Shown piece by piece: positions 7,559-17,830 of a stretch of 22,447 nt of DNA. The notes beneath the pieces were generated by a model. That model was not told the origin of the DNA. It made no database searches and saw only the letters and a list, made by a program, of their open reading frames with translations. Position numbers and translations under genes: made by a program. Position 1 is the first letter of the stretch, and every line of letters begins with the position of its first letter. The stretch is from positions 5,570-28,016 of the forward strand of contig WKLE02000329.1 of assembly GCA_014885115.2 (NCBI GenBank), written 5' to 3'. The DNA comes from Asterionellopsis glacialis (taxonomy: Eukaryota > Bacillariophyta > Plagiogrammaphyceae > Rhaphoneidales > Asterionellopsidaceae).

Positions 7559-9547
7559 ATGGTATTACCGGTACGACATTATGGCAATGGTAACAGCAGC
7601 AATAGTAGTGTCATGACAAACAAATTTCGAGACACCACCAACTCCAACAACAACAACAACAACCATCATGGTAGTATTAGTGAAATGGTAATCAAGAATC
7701 CATTACGATTCTTTGTCACGCTTGGTCTCATTCTAGCGTTGCAAGGTATGGCATTTGTGTATTCTCAATTTCAATGTTATTCCTTTTTAATGCATACAAG
7801 AGTTAACAATAATAATAATGATAATAGTGGATGTGTGCATCAACAAGAACATGATGATGCTTCTTCTCCTGCAGTTGTCTTGTCTAGGCCTACAAATGAA
7901 TTTGTACAAGTCATGGAAAAAGAATTAAATTGCATGGGTCTACAAGAATGTTTAGCCAATATGCAAGCCATACAAACTCAAAGTGAAACACGATTAAAAG
8001 TAATTCATGGAATACGTGATAAATTAGATTGTGCAACAGGTGAAACCTTGTGTTTGGAAACCAAATTAAATGAATTGTTATTATTGCAAAAACAAGAACA
8101 AACTCAAAACACCAATAATAATAATAATAATGAAAAGGACAAGGATAATGTCGAATTATCATTGAAACAGATTTCCATTAAATTGGGATGTCACAAGGGA
8201 CAAAACACAATGACGTGTGTCAAGGAACAACTTGATGCAATCGAAAAAAAGAATCAATTGGATAAAACTATACATGATTCCTTCATCAAGGATGCCACAG
8301 CCAAACAGGTTCTTAGTCAACAAGAACGTAAAGCCTTGATATCGGGGACGATTCATCAAGTAGATGAATCTCTCCTGGAATCCAAGTATCGACCTAAATC
8401 AGAGTGGTCACAGAGTTATCCAAAGTATAATATTGTAGGTATGGCCAAGGCTGGGACATCTCAATTTTATAATATATTAACTCATCATCAAGATACACGT
8501 CATCTTCATAATGGAACTAAAGAATTTTGTGTACCGTATGCACCACCCTTACTACCACCCCAACAACAACAACAACAAATTGGAACTACCATGACCGTCA
8601 TGAAGGATTATAATGACGTACGTCAAAATCAAGATTTACAAAAGGCATTGTTCGAGTACCATAGTCATATTCATATATGGCATAATCGTGGAGATACCAA
8701 AAAACAAACTGTCAATGGATGTATCCAAACCAATCAATTGTCATGGCATTATCAATATTTACCACAATCCTATTTGCAAAATGCGAAATATTTCTTTCTC
8801 CTACGTGATCCAGCTGATTTGTTATGGGCAGCATGGAATTTTTGGAGACAACCAGATTTAGATGCTGTGGGTGTGACAGCATTATATCAAACCAACAAGA
8901 CGGAAGATTATCGTTCTCCTGAATTGTTTCATGAAATTGTAGCATCCAATGGTAAATTGGTCTCCTTTGCATGGATTCATCGTGGTGTATTGAAACAAAT
9001 TACAGGTACGTTACCGTACGTACGTGTGTGTTTGTGTGTGTGGAATATTATATCTTCTCTTTGTTACACATAGCAATGTATATGTTTTACAGTTATCCTG
9101 CCTTTTGGAGTTGTTATCGTTATTTGACCTTGCTCACTCACTCTTTCTTCCCATTTTACAAACACAGAATGGGCAAGAACTGTGATTCAAGCAGTTGGAC
9201 GTGAAAATGTATTATTCTTACGGAATGAAGCAATGGCACCTGATCAAATTCAAACATCTGGATTTTTACAAGAAATATCGAAATTTACAGGTTTGTCTGT
9301 AGATGGCTTTGATAAAAGTACTACCAAACAACGAACCAATTGTAATGATGAAAAGGGTGAATACTCTAAATGTAGTAAATCGTCATTGTCTTCTGCCAAC
9401 AAGGGATTGTATAGTATATCCAACAAACGTCCCATGATGGAAAAGACGAGACAATTGATTTATTTATTGATACATGATGATTGTGTCTTGTGGAAAAAAG
9501 AATTTGGTGTCGAATATAAAGAATGTTTAGATGTGTTACCCTATTAA
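7559..9547 (+). CDS. Type II membrane sulfotransferase (Golgi-type), two exons
   Basis: Exons 7559-9005 and 9168-9547; intron 9006-9167 (162 bases, GTACGT...CACAG). The joined frame gives 608 residues. The ATG at 7559 sits in a good context (ACAACCATGG); the frame is open upstream but only from a non-ATG codon. A short cytosolic tail is followed by one membrane helix at about 49-67, an Asn- and Cys-containing stem region, then the sulfotransferase domain. The 5'-phosphosulfate loop is GMAKAGTSQFYNIL (294-307) and the 3'-phosphate motif is LLRDPADLLWAAWNFW (414-429), both expected to bind PAPS. The C-terminal exon ends in a Cys-containing block (DDCVLWKKEFGVEYKECL) that looks typical of algal carbohydrate sulfotransferases. 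It probably sulfates a glycan in the Golgi lumen; the acceptor is unknown. Asn and Gln runs come from AAT/CAA repeats. Confidence 0.88.
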
Positions 9548-10232
9548 TCCAATTCATAAAAGAATTTTGTTTGTAGGGAGTGACGACTATGGCAGTCTGC
9601 ATGTCTATAAGAATTATGTACACGTGGGTTATAATTAATAACCACCATCCTAACTAACTAAATGGTTGATTCTCTAAAGATAACCACAAGAAATAAAAGC
9701 ATAAATTTGTTTTTGAAATAATATACTAAAAAACCTGGTTACTGTATTCATGGACTCCAAAATCTGTTGTCAATGAGGTCAAAAATGGTGTTGTTTTTGA
9801 TTATTATTTGATGATTTGCTCTGTATATATACAGTACTAGTGTTGGGACACTGCTGATACTTTCTTGAGTCTGTACCTCGTCATCTTTGAGAGAGTATAC
9901 AGTCTTTCCTCGCTCGCTCGGGGTCCTCAGGTGTTTTGTCTCTGAATATCCACAGGAGTGTTGCTCTTTGAGCCGGCGGGTTCGGTTCCTTGCAAGGTTG
10001 GTGTCAACTCTGAAAGATCGCGAAGACCCAAAACCCGAACCCGTCTCAAGTCTCTCGCAACTATCGTCTCCCTATCTCAAAGAAATCTTTTTCGTTGTGT
10101 TGAACTTTGCTCTTTGATTGTTTCCAAAAAGACAAAAAACAAGCAAAATACTCATACACACAAACACTAATTCATTCATTCATTGAATATAAAATAGACA
10201 CACTCGACAAGAACAATTCACAGTCAACAAGA
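9548..10232. other. Spacer between sulfotransferase and chlorophyll synthase genes
   Basis: No gene supported. The left part is the sulfotransferase 3' end, with an AATAAA at 9692-9697 that could serve as a poly(A) signal. The right part carries the chlorophyll synthase promoter and leader, including a palindromic TATA-like sequence at 9821-9834 and a pyrimidine-rich region near 9900-10080. Open frames here lack a credible ATG start or homology. Confidence 0.5.
9821..9834 (+). promoter_or_regulatory. Possible TATA box of the chlorophyll synthase gene
   Basis: CTGTATATATACAG is a perfect palindrome with a TATATATA core about 400 bases upstream of the start codon, which would imply a long leader or leader intron. 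TATA-like sequences are common in AT-rich DNA, so this is only a candidate. Confidence 0.2.
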
Positions 10233-11714
10233 ATGAAAATTGGATCAATGTTATCTGCTAGTAGTGGAGCAATTACAGTTTTTGTGTTTTTGGCATTCCC
10301 TTTTGTGTGCATTCAAGGGTTTTCAATTCCTGATCCATCTACTAGGATACTAGTATCACGACAACATTATCCTCCCCATGTTGGTACGACGACATCATCA
10401 AGGATCTTTCATCAAAGTAAATTGTCAATTACAAAAACATTTGTTGGAACTGGACCATCCATGCCTTTTGACAGGGACCATCATGAGAAAGTTGAGTCAA
10501 GCACACTTGGTGATACCCATAAGGATGAAATGTCTTTCTTGTCAACGTCGTCATTGTCCTCCTCTGCACATGTACGTCAACTTTTAGGAATGCCACAAGC
10601 ATCGGAACAAAATGAATTATGGAAAATTCGATTACAACTAACAAAACCAATTACATGGATACCACTTTCATTGGGTGTCATGTGTGGTGCTGCAGCATCA
10701 GGGAATTATCATTGGATTTACAATCCACTATTACCACCAGAGAATAATGATATTGTACTTGGTATGCAAGATGCTGCCAAGGGGTTGTGTGCCATGATAT
10801 TGGCAGGTCCATTCATGGAAGGATTTTCACAAACTTTAAATGATTGGTTTGATCGTCATGTCGATGCTATTAATGAACCCTACCGTCCTATTCCTCGTGG
10901 AGCTATATCAGAACAACAAGTCATGGCCCAGATTTGGTTTTTACTTTTAGGTGGCTTAGGACTTGCCCATGCATTAGATGTTTGGGTTGGAAATACCAAC
11001 AACTTTCCTTGGGTCCTTACCAATGCAATCATTGGATCCATCATTAGTTATTTGTATTCAGCACCACCATTCAAATTGAAACAAAATTGGTGGTCTGGTG
11101 ATTTAGCAATAGCATTTTGTTATATTGCACTTCCCTGGTGGTGCGGACAATCTGTGTTTGGACCATTAGACAAACCAATCTACTGGATACTGTAAGTCTC
11201 GTAGTTTTGGTATTTATTTGAGACAGATGTGTTGTTTCACAATTGTTCGCTAAAAAATAAACTTTTCCACTTGTGCATGTTTCTCACATATACCTTTTTT
11301 TTCTCGACATGATGATCCTTGTTGTGGAAATATAGTCCATTGTTTTATTCTTTAGCAGCCATTGGTGCAGCTATTGTCAATGATTTTAAATCAATACAAG
11401 GTGATCGTCAATTTGGTTACAATTCCTTCCCTGTTGTATTTGGTGTCAATGGTGCCAAGTATACAATTGCAGCTACTCAAACGGGTGTTCAGCTTGCTGT
11501 TGCTGCCTATCTCTACTCCATTGGAGAACCCATGTATGCATCTACACTACTTGGACTTGTCGTACCTCAGATTTATTCTCAAGTAACATTGTTATTTCCA
11601 GATCCTATTGAAAATGATTTGAAATATCAAGCTTCTTCTCAACCCTTTTTGTTTCTTGGATTGTTCGTAACGGCCATGTGTGTAGGTCATCACGATTGGA
11701 GTAGCATGTTATAA
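10233..11714 (+). CDS. chlG: Chlorophyll synthase (chlorophyllide prenyltransferase), plastid-targeted, two exons
   Basis: Exons 10233-11191 and 11336-11714; intron 11192-11335 (144 bases, GTAAGT...ATATAG). The product is 445 residues. This UbiA-family integral membrane enzyme attaches phytyl or geranylgeranyl diphosphate to chlorophyllide, the last step of chlorophyll synthesis. Residues 135-150 match the chlorophyll synthase opening (QLTKPITWIPLSLGVM). The first Asp-rich motif is NDWFDRHVDAINEPYRPIP (203-221) and the second is NDFKSIQGDR (335-344). YLYSAPPFKLKQN, ALPWWCGQ and KYQASSQPFLFLG are also family blocks. The chosen ATG gives a signal peptide (about 1-29) ending CIQG|FS, the ASAFAP-like site with Phe at +1 used by stramenopile plastid proteins, then a Ser/Thr-rich transit region to about 125. 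It is transcribed in the same direction as the sulfotransferase gene but has no functional link to it. Confidence 0.96.
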
Positions 11715-11921
11715 CGTGTTTAAAAATTGACTCACCTTGAAGAATAGGACAAACTAGTAAATCATTTATAAAAAAAAATTGCATAGGATACACAATATAC
11801 ATGTCAAAACTGGACCGAGGTATCATTTGCTGGCGTATTTTAATTTTGTTTTGTTAAGTACTATTTCAAAGATCGTTGACAATGCATGAATTACATACAA
11901 ACATACCTCCTACCCATGGAC
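11715..11921. other. Convergent 3' spacer
   Basis: About 207 bases between the stop codons of chlorophyll synthase (plus) and the RING gene (minus). The two 3' untranslated regions must share or nearly share this stretch, so overlapping transcripts are likely. No further feature seen. Confidence 0.5.
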
Positions 11922-14651
11922 TCAGTAAATCGTTCCACGATGACCACCAGTTGAAAAAAGTACAACCTTTTTACCTTTACCCTTTCTTCCTCCTTTTGTT
12001 GGATGATGTGGTGCATTATTAGTGATCTGATTACTTTCGCGTCTTGCTGTTGCAGATGCGAATGATGGTGGTGGTGGCGGCGGTGCTCCTCTACCACCTT
12101 CTCTTCTACCTGAAGTTTCAGAATATCCTCCTCCGCGAGAATGATTGGGAGGAGGACTCCCCCAATTAGTTGCACCAGCGCCAGTGCCATTTATGGTACT
12201 AGATAATCCTTTGGGAGGAGATTGAGACATCGCATTGCTACCACCACCCAAAGTTGGAAATGCTTCAGCAGAGGATGTATCCGCAAGGTTAGGATTCGCA
12301 CCATTGACAGTAGCAACAGCACGAAAACTAAAAGCCGTAGGAGCATTGTTGGCAGTAGCTGCACTTCTCGATGTGCTACTTCCATTACCACCACCACCAG
12401 CTGCAGATGGACCAAAGCTATCATCTAGAGGGAATATTTCATCTGAACCCAGCTCATGTTGTTGTGGAGGGGGTAAGAAAAATTCATCATTAGGGTCGAT
12501 GGTTTGATATCGTGCCTTTAATTCTTCTATCCGATGTTCTTCAGCCTTTTGTGCAACACGATCTGCACGTTTCTCAGCTTGTTTCTTCTTGGCACGACGG
12601 CTTTTGCGTTTCTCAAACTCGTTCTTGAGACTTTTTCGTGTTGCATCACTGAGAAGTCGATGTAGGTCCAATTCAACAAAGCATATGTCTGTCCATAATG
12701 GTAAATGCGATAAGAATGATAAGCGTTTTCGTAAGTCTGGTGTTAACATCATCTGTTCCACCTCTACAACATTACCCTCCACGATATCAGGTAGTGGACG
12801 TTTGTAATGTTGTTGTTGTGGTTGCTCCTGCTGCTGTGTTGGTGATTCTTCATTATTAGTATCAAACGTATCCTTGTTTTTATTTGTAGTATCCTTATCA
12901 TCGACAAAATCTGGTGAATGGATAGAGAACTCTGTTGATAGACATTTCATATTAAACCCTGATAGGAAACACAGTTGTCCATCTGATGACTGATAAAAAT
13001 GTGTAGATCCATCTTCTAGATACATGGTCGTTGGAGGAATGTATTGCGCTGGTCGATTACTACCACCACGACCACCATGTTTCTTATGTTTCCCACCACC
13101 ACGTTTTGACTTTCGCTGTTTTGCATTCTTCAAAGTAGCAGCAGTAGTAGCAGTTGGACTTCCAGAACCATCTTCTTCTTGATTTTGTTGATCGTCTTTG
13201 GTATGTTCTTCCTTGTAAGATGCTTCAGATCCATCATAACTTTCGATAGATAACTTTCGATCGGGTGGAGACGTTGGTGGACAATTTTGTAATTTGTTTT
13301 CCACACTTTGTTGTTCTTGTCGTTCTTGGTATGTTTGGTAAAATAATGTAGATGGTGTATTCTTGAATGAAATAGCAGCTATAGTGTTGTAGGATGATGA
13401 TGATGATGATGATGCATTCGTGGTAATTTTGGTATTCTTATTATTGGCATCTTGTTGTTGTTCTTGCTGTTGCATCCTGCACCCTATTTCTTGTTCAAAT
13501 TGTATTTCATTCTTTAAGGATCCTTCTTGTTCTTGATGCACAAGTGCCATAGCTTCAAATACGGATGCTCGTTCAATGGGAGTATGACAATCTTGCTCTA
13601 ATCTTGTCAATTCTAGTAGATTTTGTTCTAATTCTTGTTTGTATTGGATTGTATCAATAAAGTTAAATCTACAAAATTTAGAATCATTGTCACCTTGTAC
13701 AGGTAATAAGGAAGATGACTTGTTAGAATGCTGTTGCTTTTGTTGATGCTGTTGCTGTTGTTGTCTTTTCATCTCACCCATTTGTGGAATATACGGTACA
13801 AAGGATTCTTTTGGTCGATGTAATTTTAAAAATTGAATTCTTGTACTAGTTGATGACTGATGTTTTTGTTGTTGTGGCTGCTGCTGCTGGCTTTGGCCTC
13901 CTCCTTCACATGTTGAATCTTGTTGCGTGTTTGTTGGTGGTGGTGTGGAATGAGTACTAGTACTAGGCGTGATAACATTTGTAAATTCTATGGGTTTCAA
14001 ATCTTCTATACAGATGGGTGATATGCCACAACATGGACATTTAGGTGCAGCATAGGATAATGTTTTGGAATGTTCCAAATGTTGTAATAAACAGCATAAA
14101 CAAAATACATGTCCACATTTGGTAATGCGCGGACATACAAATGCATCTAAACATATAGGACATTGTGATGTAGATATCGTCGTCGTCGTCGTCTGTGTAC
14201 CATCAGACACTAATAAACGTTTCACCATCTTGACAGATTTCCATGGAATAGCTGTATCAGGTCCTTGATATTGTAACAATTTAGCATTTGCAAATAATGA
14301 TGATGATGGTAATGTAGTATGTTGTTGCTGCTGCTGTGGAGTGTTTTTACTAGGAGTAGTTTGTTGAATGACTTTGCGTTGATTAGATGTATCTATTCTT
14401 GATAAATAGAAAACATGTTGCGCAGATGTATGCAATGGAAAAGCTCCTTGTGGTAATCTATTTTTAGGAATATAAGACTTTTGAGAAGATCGTTTGTTTG
14501 TATTATTACGATGGTGGTGGTGGTGGTGGTGTTGCGTTTGATTTGGACGTGGACTTAATCGAAAATTTAATAGTTCTGAAGCATCATTCGATGACTGCTG
14601 TTGTGAATTTGATCTTGGACGACGTGATGATGTTTTATTATTGTTCGACAT
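11922..14651 (-). CDS. RNF10/Mag2-type RING-finger E3 ubiquitin ligase
   Basis: Single open frame, 909 residues, ATG at 14649-14651. A C3HC4 RING finger lies at 164-208: C164, C167, C179, H181, C184, C187, C205, C208, with the RNF10-like ITKCGHVFC core. It is preceded by PWKSVKMV (136-143) as in RNF10. Downstream blocks match the same family: FYQSSDGQLCFLSGFN (552-567), RLSFLSHLPLWTDICFVELD (643-662), a basic helix at 672-712, and a late EAFPTLGG (796-803). RNF10 and yeast Mag2 are known to ubiquitinate small-subunit ribosomal proteins during ribosome quality control; the same role here is inferred. Gln, His, Ser and Gly runs fill the linkers and are encoded by CAA/CAG, CAT and TCA repeats. 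It is longer than many family members because of these runs. Confidence 0.85.
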   Translation of the reverse strand: MSNNNKTSSRRPRSNSQQQSSNDASELLNFRLSPRPNQTQHHHHHHHRNNTNKRSSQKSYIPKNRLPQGAFPLHTSAQHVFYLSRIDTSNQRKVIQQTTPSKNTPQQQQQHTTLPSSSLFANAKLLQYQGPDTAIPWKSVKMVKRLLVSDGTQTTTTTISTSQCPICLDAFVCPRITKCGHVFCLCCLLQHLEHSKTLSYAAPKCPCCGISPICIEDLKPIEFTNVITPSTSTHSTPPPTNTQQDSTCEGGGQSQQQQPQQQKHQSSTSTRIQFLKLHRPKESFVPYIPQMGEMKRQQQQQHQQKQQHSNKSSSLLPVQGDNDSKFCRFNFIDTIQYKQELEQNLLELTRLEQDCHTPIERASVFEAMALVHQEQEGSLKNEIQFEQEIGCRMQQQEQQQDANNKNTKITTNASSSSSSSYNTIAAISFKNTPSTLFYQTYQERQEQQSVENKLQNCPPTSPPDRKLSIESYDGSEASYKEEHTKDDQQNQEEDGSGSPTATTAATLKNAKQRKSKRGGGKHKKHGGRGGSNRPAQYIPPTTMYLEDGSTHFYQSSDGQLCFLSGFNMKCLSTEFSIHSPDFVDDKDTTNKNKDTFDTNNEESPTQQQEQPQQQHYKRPLPDIVEGNVVEVEQMMLTPDLRKRLSFLSHLPLWTDICFVELDLHRLLSDATRKSLKNEFEKRKSRRAKKKQAEKRADRVAQKAEEHRIEELKARYQTIDPNDEFFLPPPQQHELGSDEIFPLDDSFGPSAAGGGGNGSSTSRSAATANNAPTAFSFRAVATVNGANPNLADTSSAEAFPTLGGGSNAMSQSPPKGLSSTINGTGAGATNWGSPPPNHSRGGGYSETSGRREGGRGAPPPPPPSFASATARRESNQITNNAPHHPTKGGRKGKGKKVVLFSTGGHRGTIY

Positions 14652-15372
14652 GATGCCTTCTATGGGAAATAAGTGACTCTTCTATGGATGTATGCAAAAT
14701 AGGATCTTTCAATAAAATGTAAAAAATAGCAGGGAGACGTATCTTTCTTTTTCTTCTTTCCAAAGGTATCTCAACTTTTTCTCAGAGATACTTCCAAATG
14801 AAACCGGGAAACTTTTAGATTCAAATACAAAAAGCCTTGTAACAGGATTCTTCAGGTGATATAGCAATGGTCGGGGGTGGCAATGGAGTTGTTGATGGTG
14901 ATATTCTCGCAATGTGAATCTAATCTTATCTTTACTAGTCTCTCTCTAGTGCAGGTTAGTCTACGATGAAGGCAGAGAGTGTGTCAGTATCTTGCAAGAG
15001 CCGCCATGAGAGGATCCCCCCTCCTGTGCGTCAGAATATAAACTCATCATCGAGAGAGAGCGAGTTTGAGAGTGGAGTGTCCAGCTACCGGTATCAGAGC
15101 GCGGGCGTCCGCCTTGATCCCGTGACTTTCCGTAGCCTAATCGAATCGAGTAGGTCGATTACCAGGTAAGTTGAAGTCTACGCATCTGCAGTACTACATG
15201 GAATCTTGTTCTGCAGGAAGAACCCGACCAAAAGAGAAATCTTTCGACTTTCGAGCGAGCCATCTGGAAATCCTGGATCTGATTTGACAACATGCATCGT
15301 ACCGTACACTTTTTTCTTCTCTTTTGCCCGGAACATTGATTATAGAGAACTCCTCTACCAAACAAAAATCCC
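14652..15372. other. Divergent intergenic region between the RING and peroxidase genes
   Basis: Presumed shared promoter region. A strong donor-like CAG|GTAAGT lies at 15163-15171 and a good acceptor TTCTGCAG ends at 15216, on the plus strand. A short intron in the peroxidase 5' leader is therefore plausible. A frame from the ATG at 14966, spliced across it, would run to a TGA at 15374-15376 overlapping the peroxidase ATG. I treat it as leader or uORF, not as an established gene. Confidence 0.4.
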
Positions 15373-17049
15373 ATGATGAATGCTGCTCGTGTAACTGCTT
15401 CTGTAAGTTTTCTTTCTGTTGGTTTGTCGTGAATCAGGGCTGAAATCGTGGTAGAGTATTTGTTTTTTGCTCTTGTGGAGAGAGAACTCCTCCATCATGG
15501 CTATCAATCATCACAACAACATCAATCAATCAATCCGATGTAGAAAAAAAAAACGCGAATCGTTTCAAGATTCTTTCGTCGATTTTTTTAGTACTTTTTG
15601 TATCACACAAGATATATATCCCTTGTGTATAAAATATATATCGTACTCGTTTTTGTTTTTGTGTTGAGACTTTTTCATTCTGTCTCTTCATACCTACCGC
15701 CTCCATGATTCATTCACCTTTTTTGATTTTCTGTAATACTAAATACGAAAGAGAATGGCAGCACCTGCTGGTGCCGTACTTCTTTATTCCATTTCTCCGA
15801 CAGACGTATATGCCAAGGAATCGAACGGTAACGTTGATATCCAAAAGGTTCGTGAGGCCATTGTTGAAGTGATTGAAACAGATCAAGAAAAACGCGGAGA
15901 TGGTACATCGTTGTTTGGGACATTTATTCGCTTGGCATGGCATTGTTCGGGTACCTACAGTAAGGAAGATGGCTCTGGGGGATCAAATGGTGCACGTATG
16001 AGATTTGGTCCTGAAAAAGATTGGGGTGCCAATGCGGGATTGAATGTAGCACGGTCAGCTTTGGAACCTGTCAAGGCCAAGTATCCCAGCATTTCCTATG
16101 CAGATTTGTATACCTTGGCAGGAGTTGTGGCGGTCGAGGAGGCCGGTGGACCTGAAATCAAATACCGCTTGGGTCGCACCGACATGGACAGTGGTGATAC
16201 GAGTCCACCAGATGGACGTCTTCCAGATGCAGACAAGGGTGCACGTGTGAAAACTATCCAACACATTCGTGATATTTTTTACCGTATGGGTTTTACAGAC
16301 CGTGAAATTGTAGCCCTTTCGGGTGCGCACGCCATGGGACGGTGCCATACAGAAGCAAGTGGATACTGGGGTCCCTGGACCTTTGCTGAAAATTCCTTTT
16401 CCTCTGAATACTTTCGGGTTTTGTTGGAAGAAAAGTGGTCACCCAAAACGGTATGTGGTTTCTTTGATTTTTTTTCTACCATTAATCTGCACCCAATGTA
16501 GTGCCATCGACTTACCATATGTCCCTTAAAAATTTTCGTACGGACGGACCTTTTTGTTTGCATTTTTAGACTCACAACGGCAAGCCTTGGACTGGTCCTG
16601 ATCAATTTGAAAACTCGAATGGACAGCTCATGATGTTGCCTTCGTAAGTACATATGTATGCTCTTTGTTTCGTTTGAAAGAAATCCATTCCTAAGTTCAA
16701 GATTCTTTCTTATTTCGTTTTCTCTTATTGATTTTTTTTAATTGTTTGGTACTATAGAGATATTGCATTGATTGCTGATCCTGAATTTAAAAAGTATGTT
16801 GAAATGTATGCGAAAGATGAAGATTTGTTTTTTAAAGATTTTGCTGCCGCATTTGGAAAGGTACGCAGTGTGTTTAGTTGTTTGTGACGAAAACTTTCAA
16901 CCGTGTTTATTCCGCGTGAATCTCGAAAAGTCAACACAAGTCAATCAATACAGCAACTTACTCACCTTATCCGTATTTCATTCGCATCACAGTTGTTGGA
17001 ACTTGGGGTTCCCTTTGCAGCAGTGAAGCCGTGGTATAAGATCTGGTAG
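15373..17049 (+). CDS. Class I haem peroxidase, cytochrome c / ascorbate peroxidase hybrid type, five exons
   Basis: Exons 15373-15402, 15752-16450, 16570-16643, 16758-16860 and 16993-17049; all introns are GT-AG and in phase; 320 residues. It removes hydrogen peroxide using cytochrome c or ascorbate. The distal pocket is R70, W73, H74 ([10 protein letters not shown]). The proximal His is H203 in [11 protein letters not shown], a Trp follows in GYWGPW (W219), and the partner Asp is in MMLPSDIALIAD. Arg in GRCH (R207) is the position used by ascorbate peroxidases for ascorbate. The Trp, the C-terminal [16 protein letters not shown] and LLELGVPF look like cytochrome c peroxidase. The first 30-base exon ([10 protein letters not shown]) is inferred: it ends in GTAAGT, and a TACTAAAT branch-like sequence precedes the next acceptor. 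Without it, translation would start at 15755. The N-terminus, basic then hydrophobic, could be a mitochondrial presequence, but location is uncertain. Confidence 0.9.
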
Positions 17050-17542
17050 AAAAACATTGTTAGTAGTACCTGGTGATTCTTTTTAGGCTTTTTATTGGCA
17101 GAAACCCCTAACGAGTTATACATGGTGAGCAATGCGCAATACGTACCGTACTTGACTTAAGAATGACAGAAGAGGAACAATCACAAGTGCGGCACTGTGG
17201 CACGAAAGAAACAATTCGCAACAATGATAAGCATTCTAAAATATGATTTACAGCTTTCCCCCTTTTTACTGTTTTTATCTAAATAGAATTTATCTTTTTT
17301 GCAGGAAGTCCCCCCTCCCCCATTATACAGTTCTACAAATTATTTAATCATTGACTACTCAAACGTTTATCGCGCTTGAGACAGGGACCTTTGTTCTTTC
17401 CCAACAACAACAAATTATTGGTTTTATGACGGAATGAAAGTTTATCTTGGATATAGTGTGATCTTCGTCATGGATGATAGTCAGTGACTATGGTTTGAAT
17501 GTATAACAAAATGCAAATAATCTTGATGTCTCCCCATGCTGT
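17050..17542. other. Spacer downstream of the peroxidase gene, with repeat copy
   Basis: Contains the peroxidase 3' end and repeat copy C (17121-17281, described separately). No gene is supported in the remainder. Confidence 0.5.
17121..17281. repeat. Dispersed repeat copy C (pairs with 22252-22426)
   Basis: It aligns in direct orientation with 22252-22426, at roughly three quarters identity by eye and with a few small gaps. Shared blocks include CATGGTGAGCA, CAATCACAAGT, GCACTGTG, GAAAGAAACAATT, CATTCTAAAAT (ATTCTAAAAT in the other copy) and ACTGTTTTTATCTA. It starts 72 bases after the peroxidase stop. No coding sense is evident, and it may be a fragment of an old transposon. Confidence 0.8.
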
Positions 17543-17593
17543 TTATGCGGTCTTGTTTTGTTGCTCTTCATTAGCATCATCAGTTGAAGAAAT

Positions 17594-17830
17594 TCATTGT
17601 GCACTTGACGGTTTGCTTGAAGCTAGTCTTGTACTTTCTTCTTCAGAAATAATCTCGTTAACAATCTTCAAAGACTCGTCCAAAAGTGAAAACAGACATG
17701 ATTCAGAAATCTCGAGGAAATGTGAAGAATCATCTTGGATATTGGCTTGGTTCTCTGAAAATGGAGGTGTCTCTCCAAACATGATGGAGGTAAGTGGCTG
17801 AGGTGGTACACTCTGTGTTCCGTTGACCAT
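17594..17830 (-). CDS. Small acidic hypothetical ORF, doubtful
   Basis: 78 residues from an ATG at 17828-17830 in a good context (CAATCATGG). It is Ser/Glu-rich with a likely helix around LFSLLDESLKIVNEIISEEE. No family recognised. After the TGA at 17594-17596 the same frame continues for 16 more Ser/Asp/Glu/Gln-rich codons to a TAA at 17543-17545, which suggests a nonsense mutation or a longer ancestral gene. A 100-codon frame on the opposite strand (17499-17801, ATG in a poor context) overlaps it and begins with a moderately hydrophobic stretch. At most one is likely real. The minus frame is preferred for start context and composition, but both may be chance. Confidence 0.28.
   Translation of the reverse strand: MVNGTQSVPPQPLTSIMFGETPPFSENQANIQDDSSHFLEISESCLFSLLDESLKIVNEIISEEESTRLASSKPSSAQ

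Noticed and set aside
9887..10117. ORFs in the chlorophyll synthase leader
   Set aside because: No homology, and the true start at 10233 gives a complete plastid-targeting presequence. These are leader sequence.
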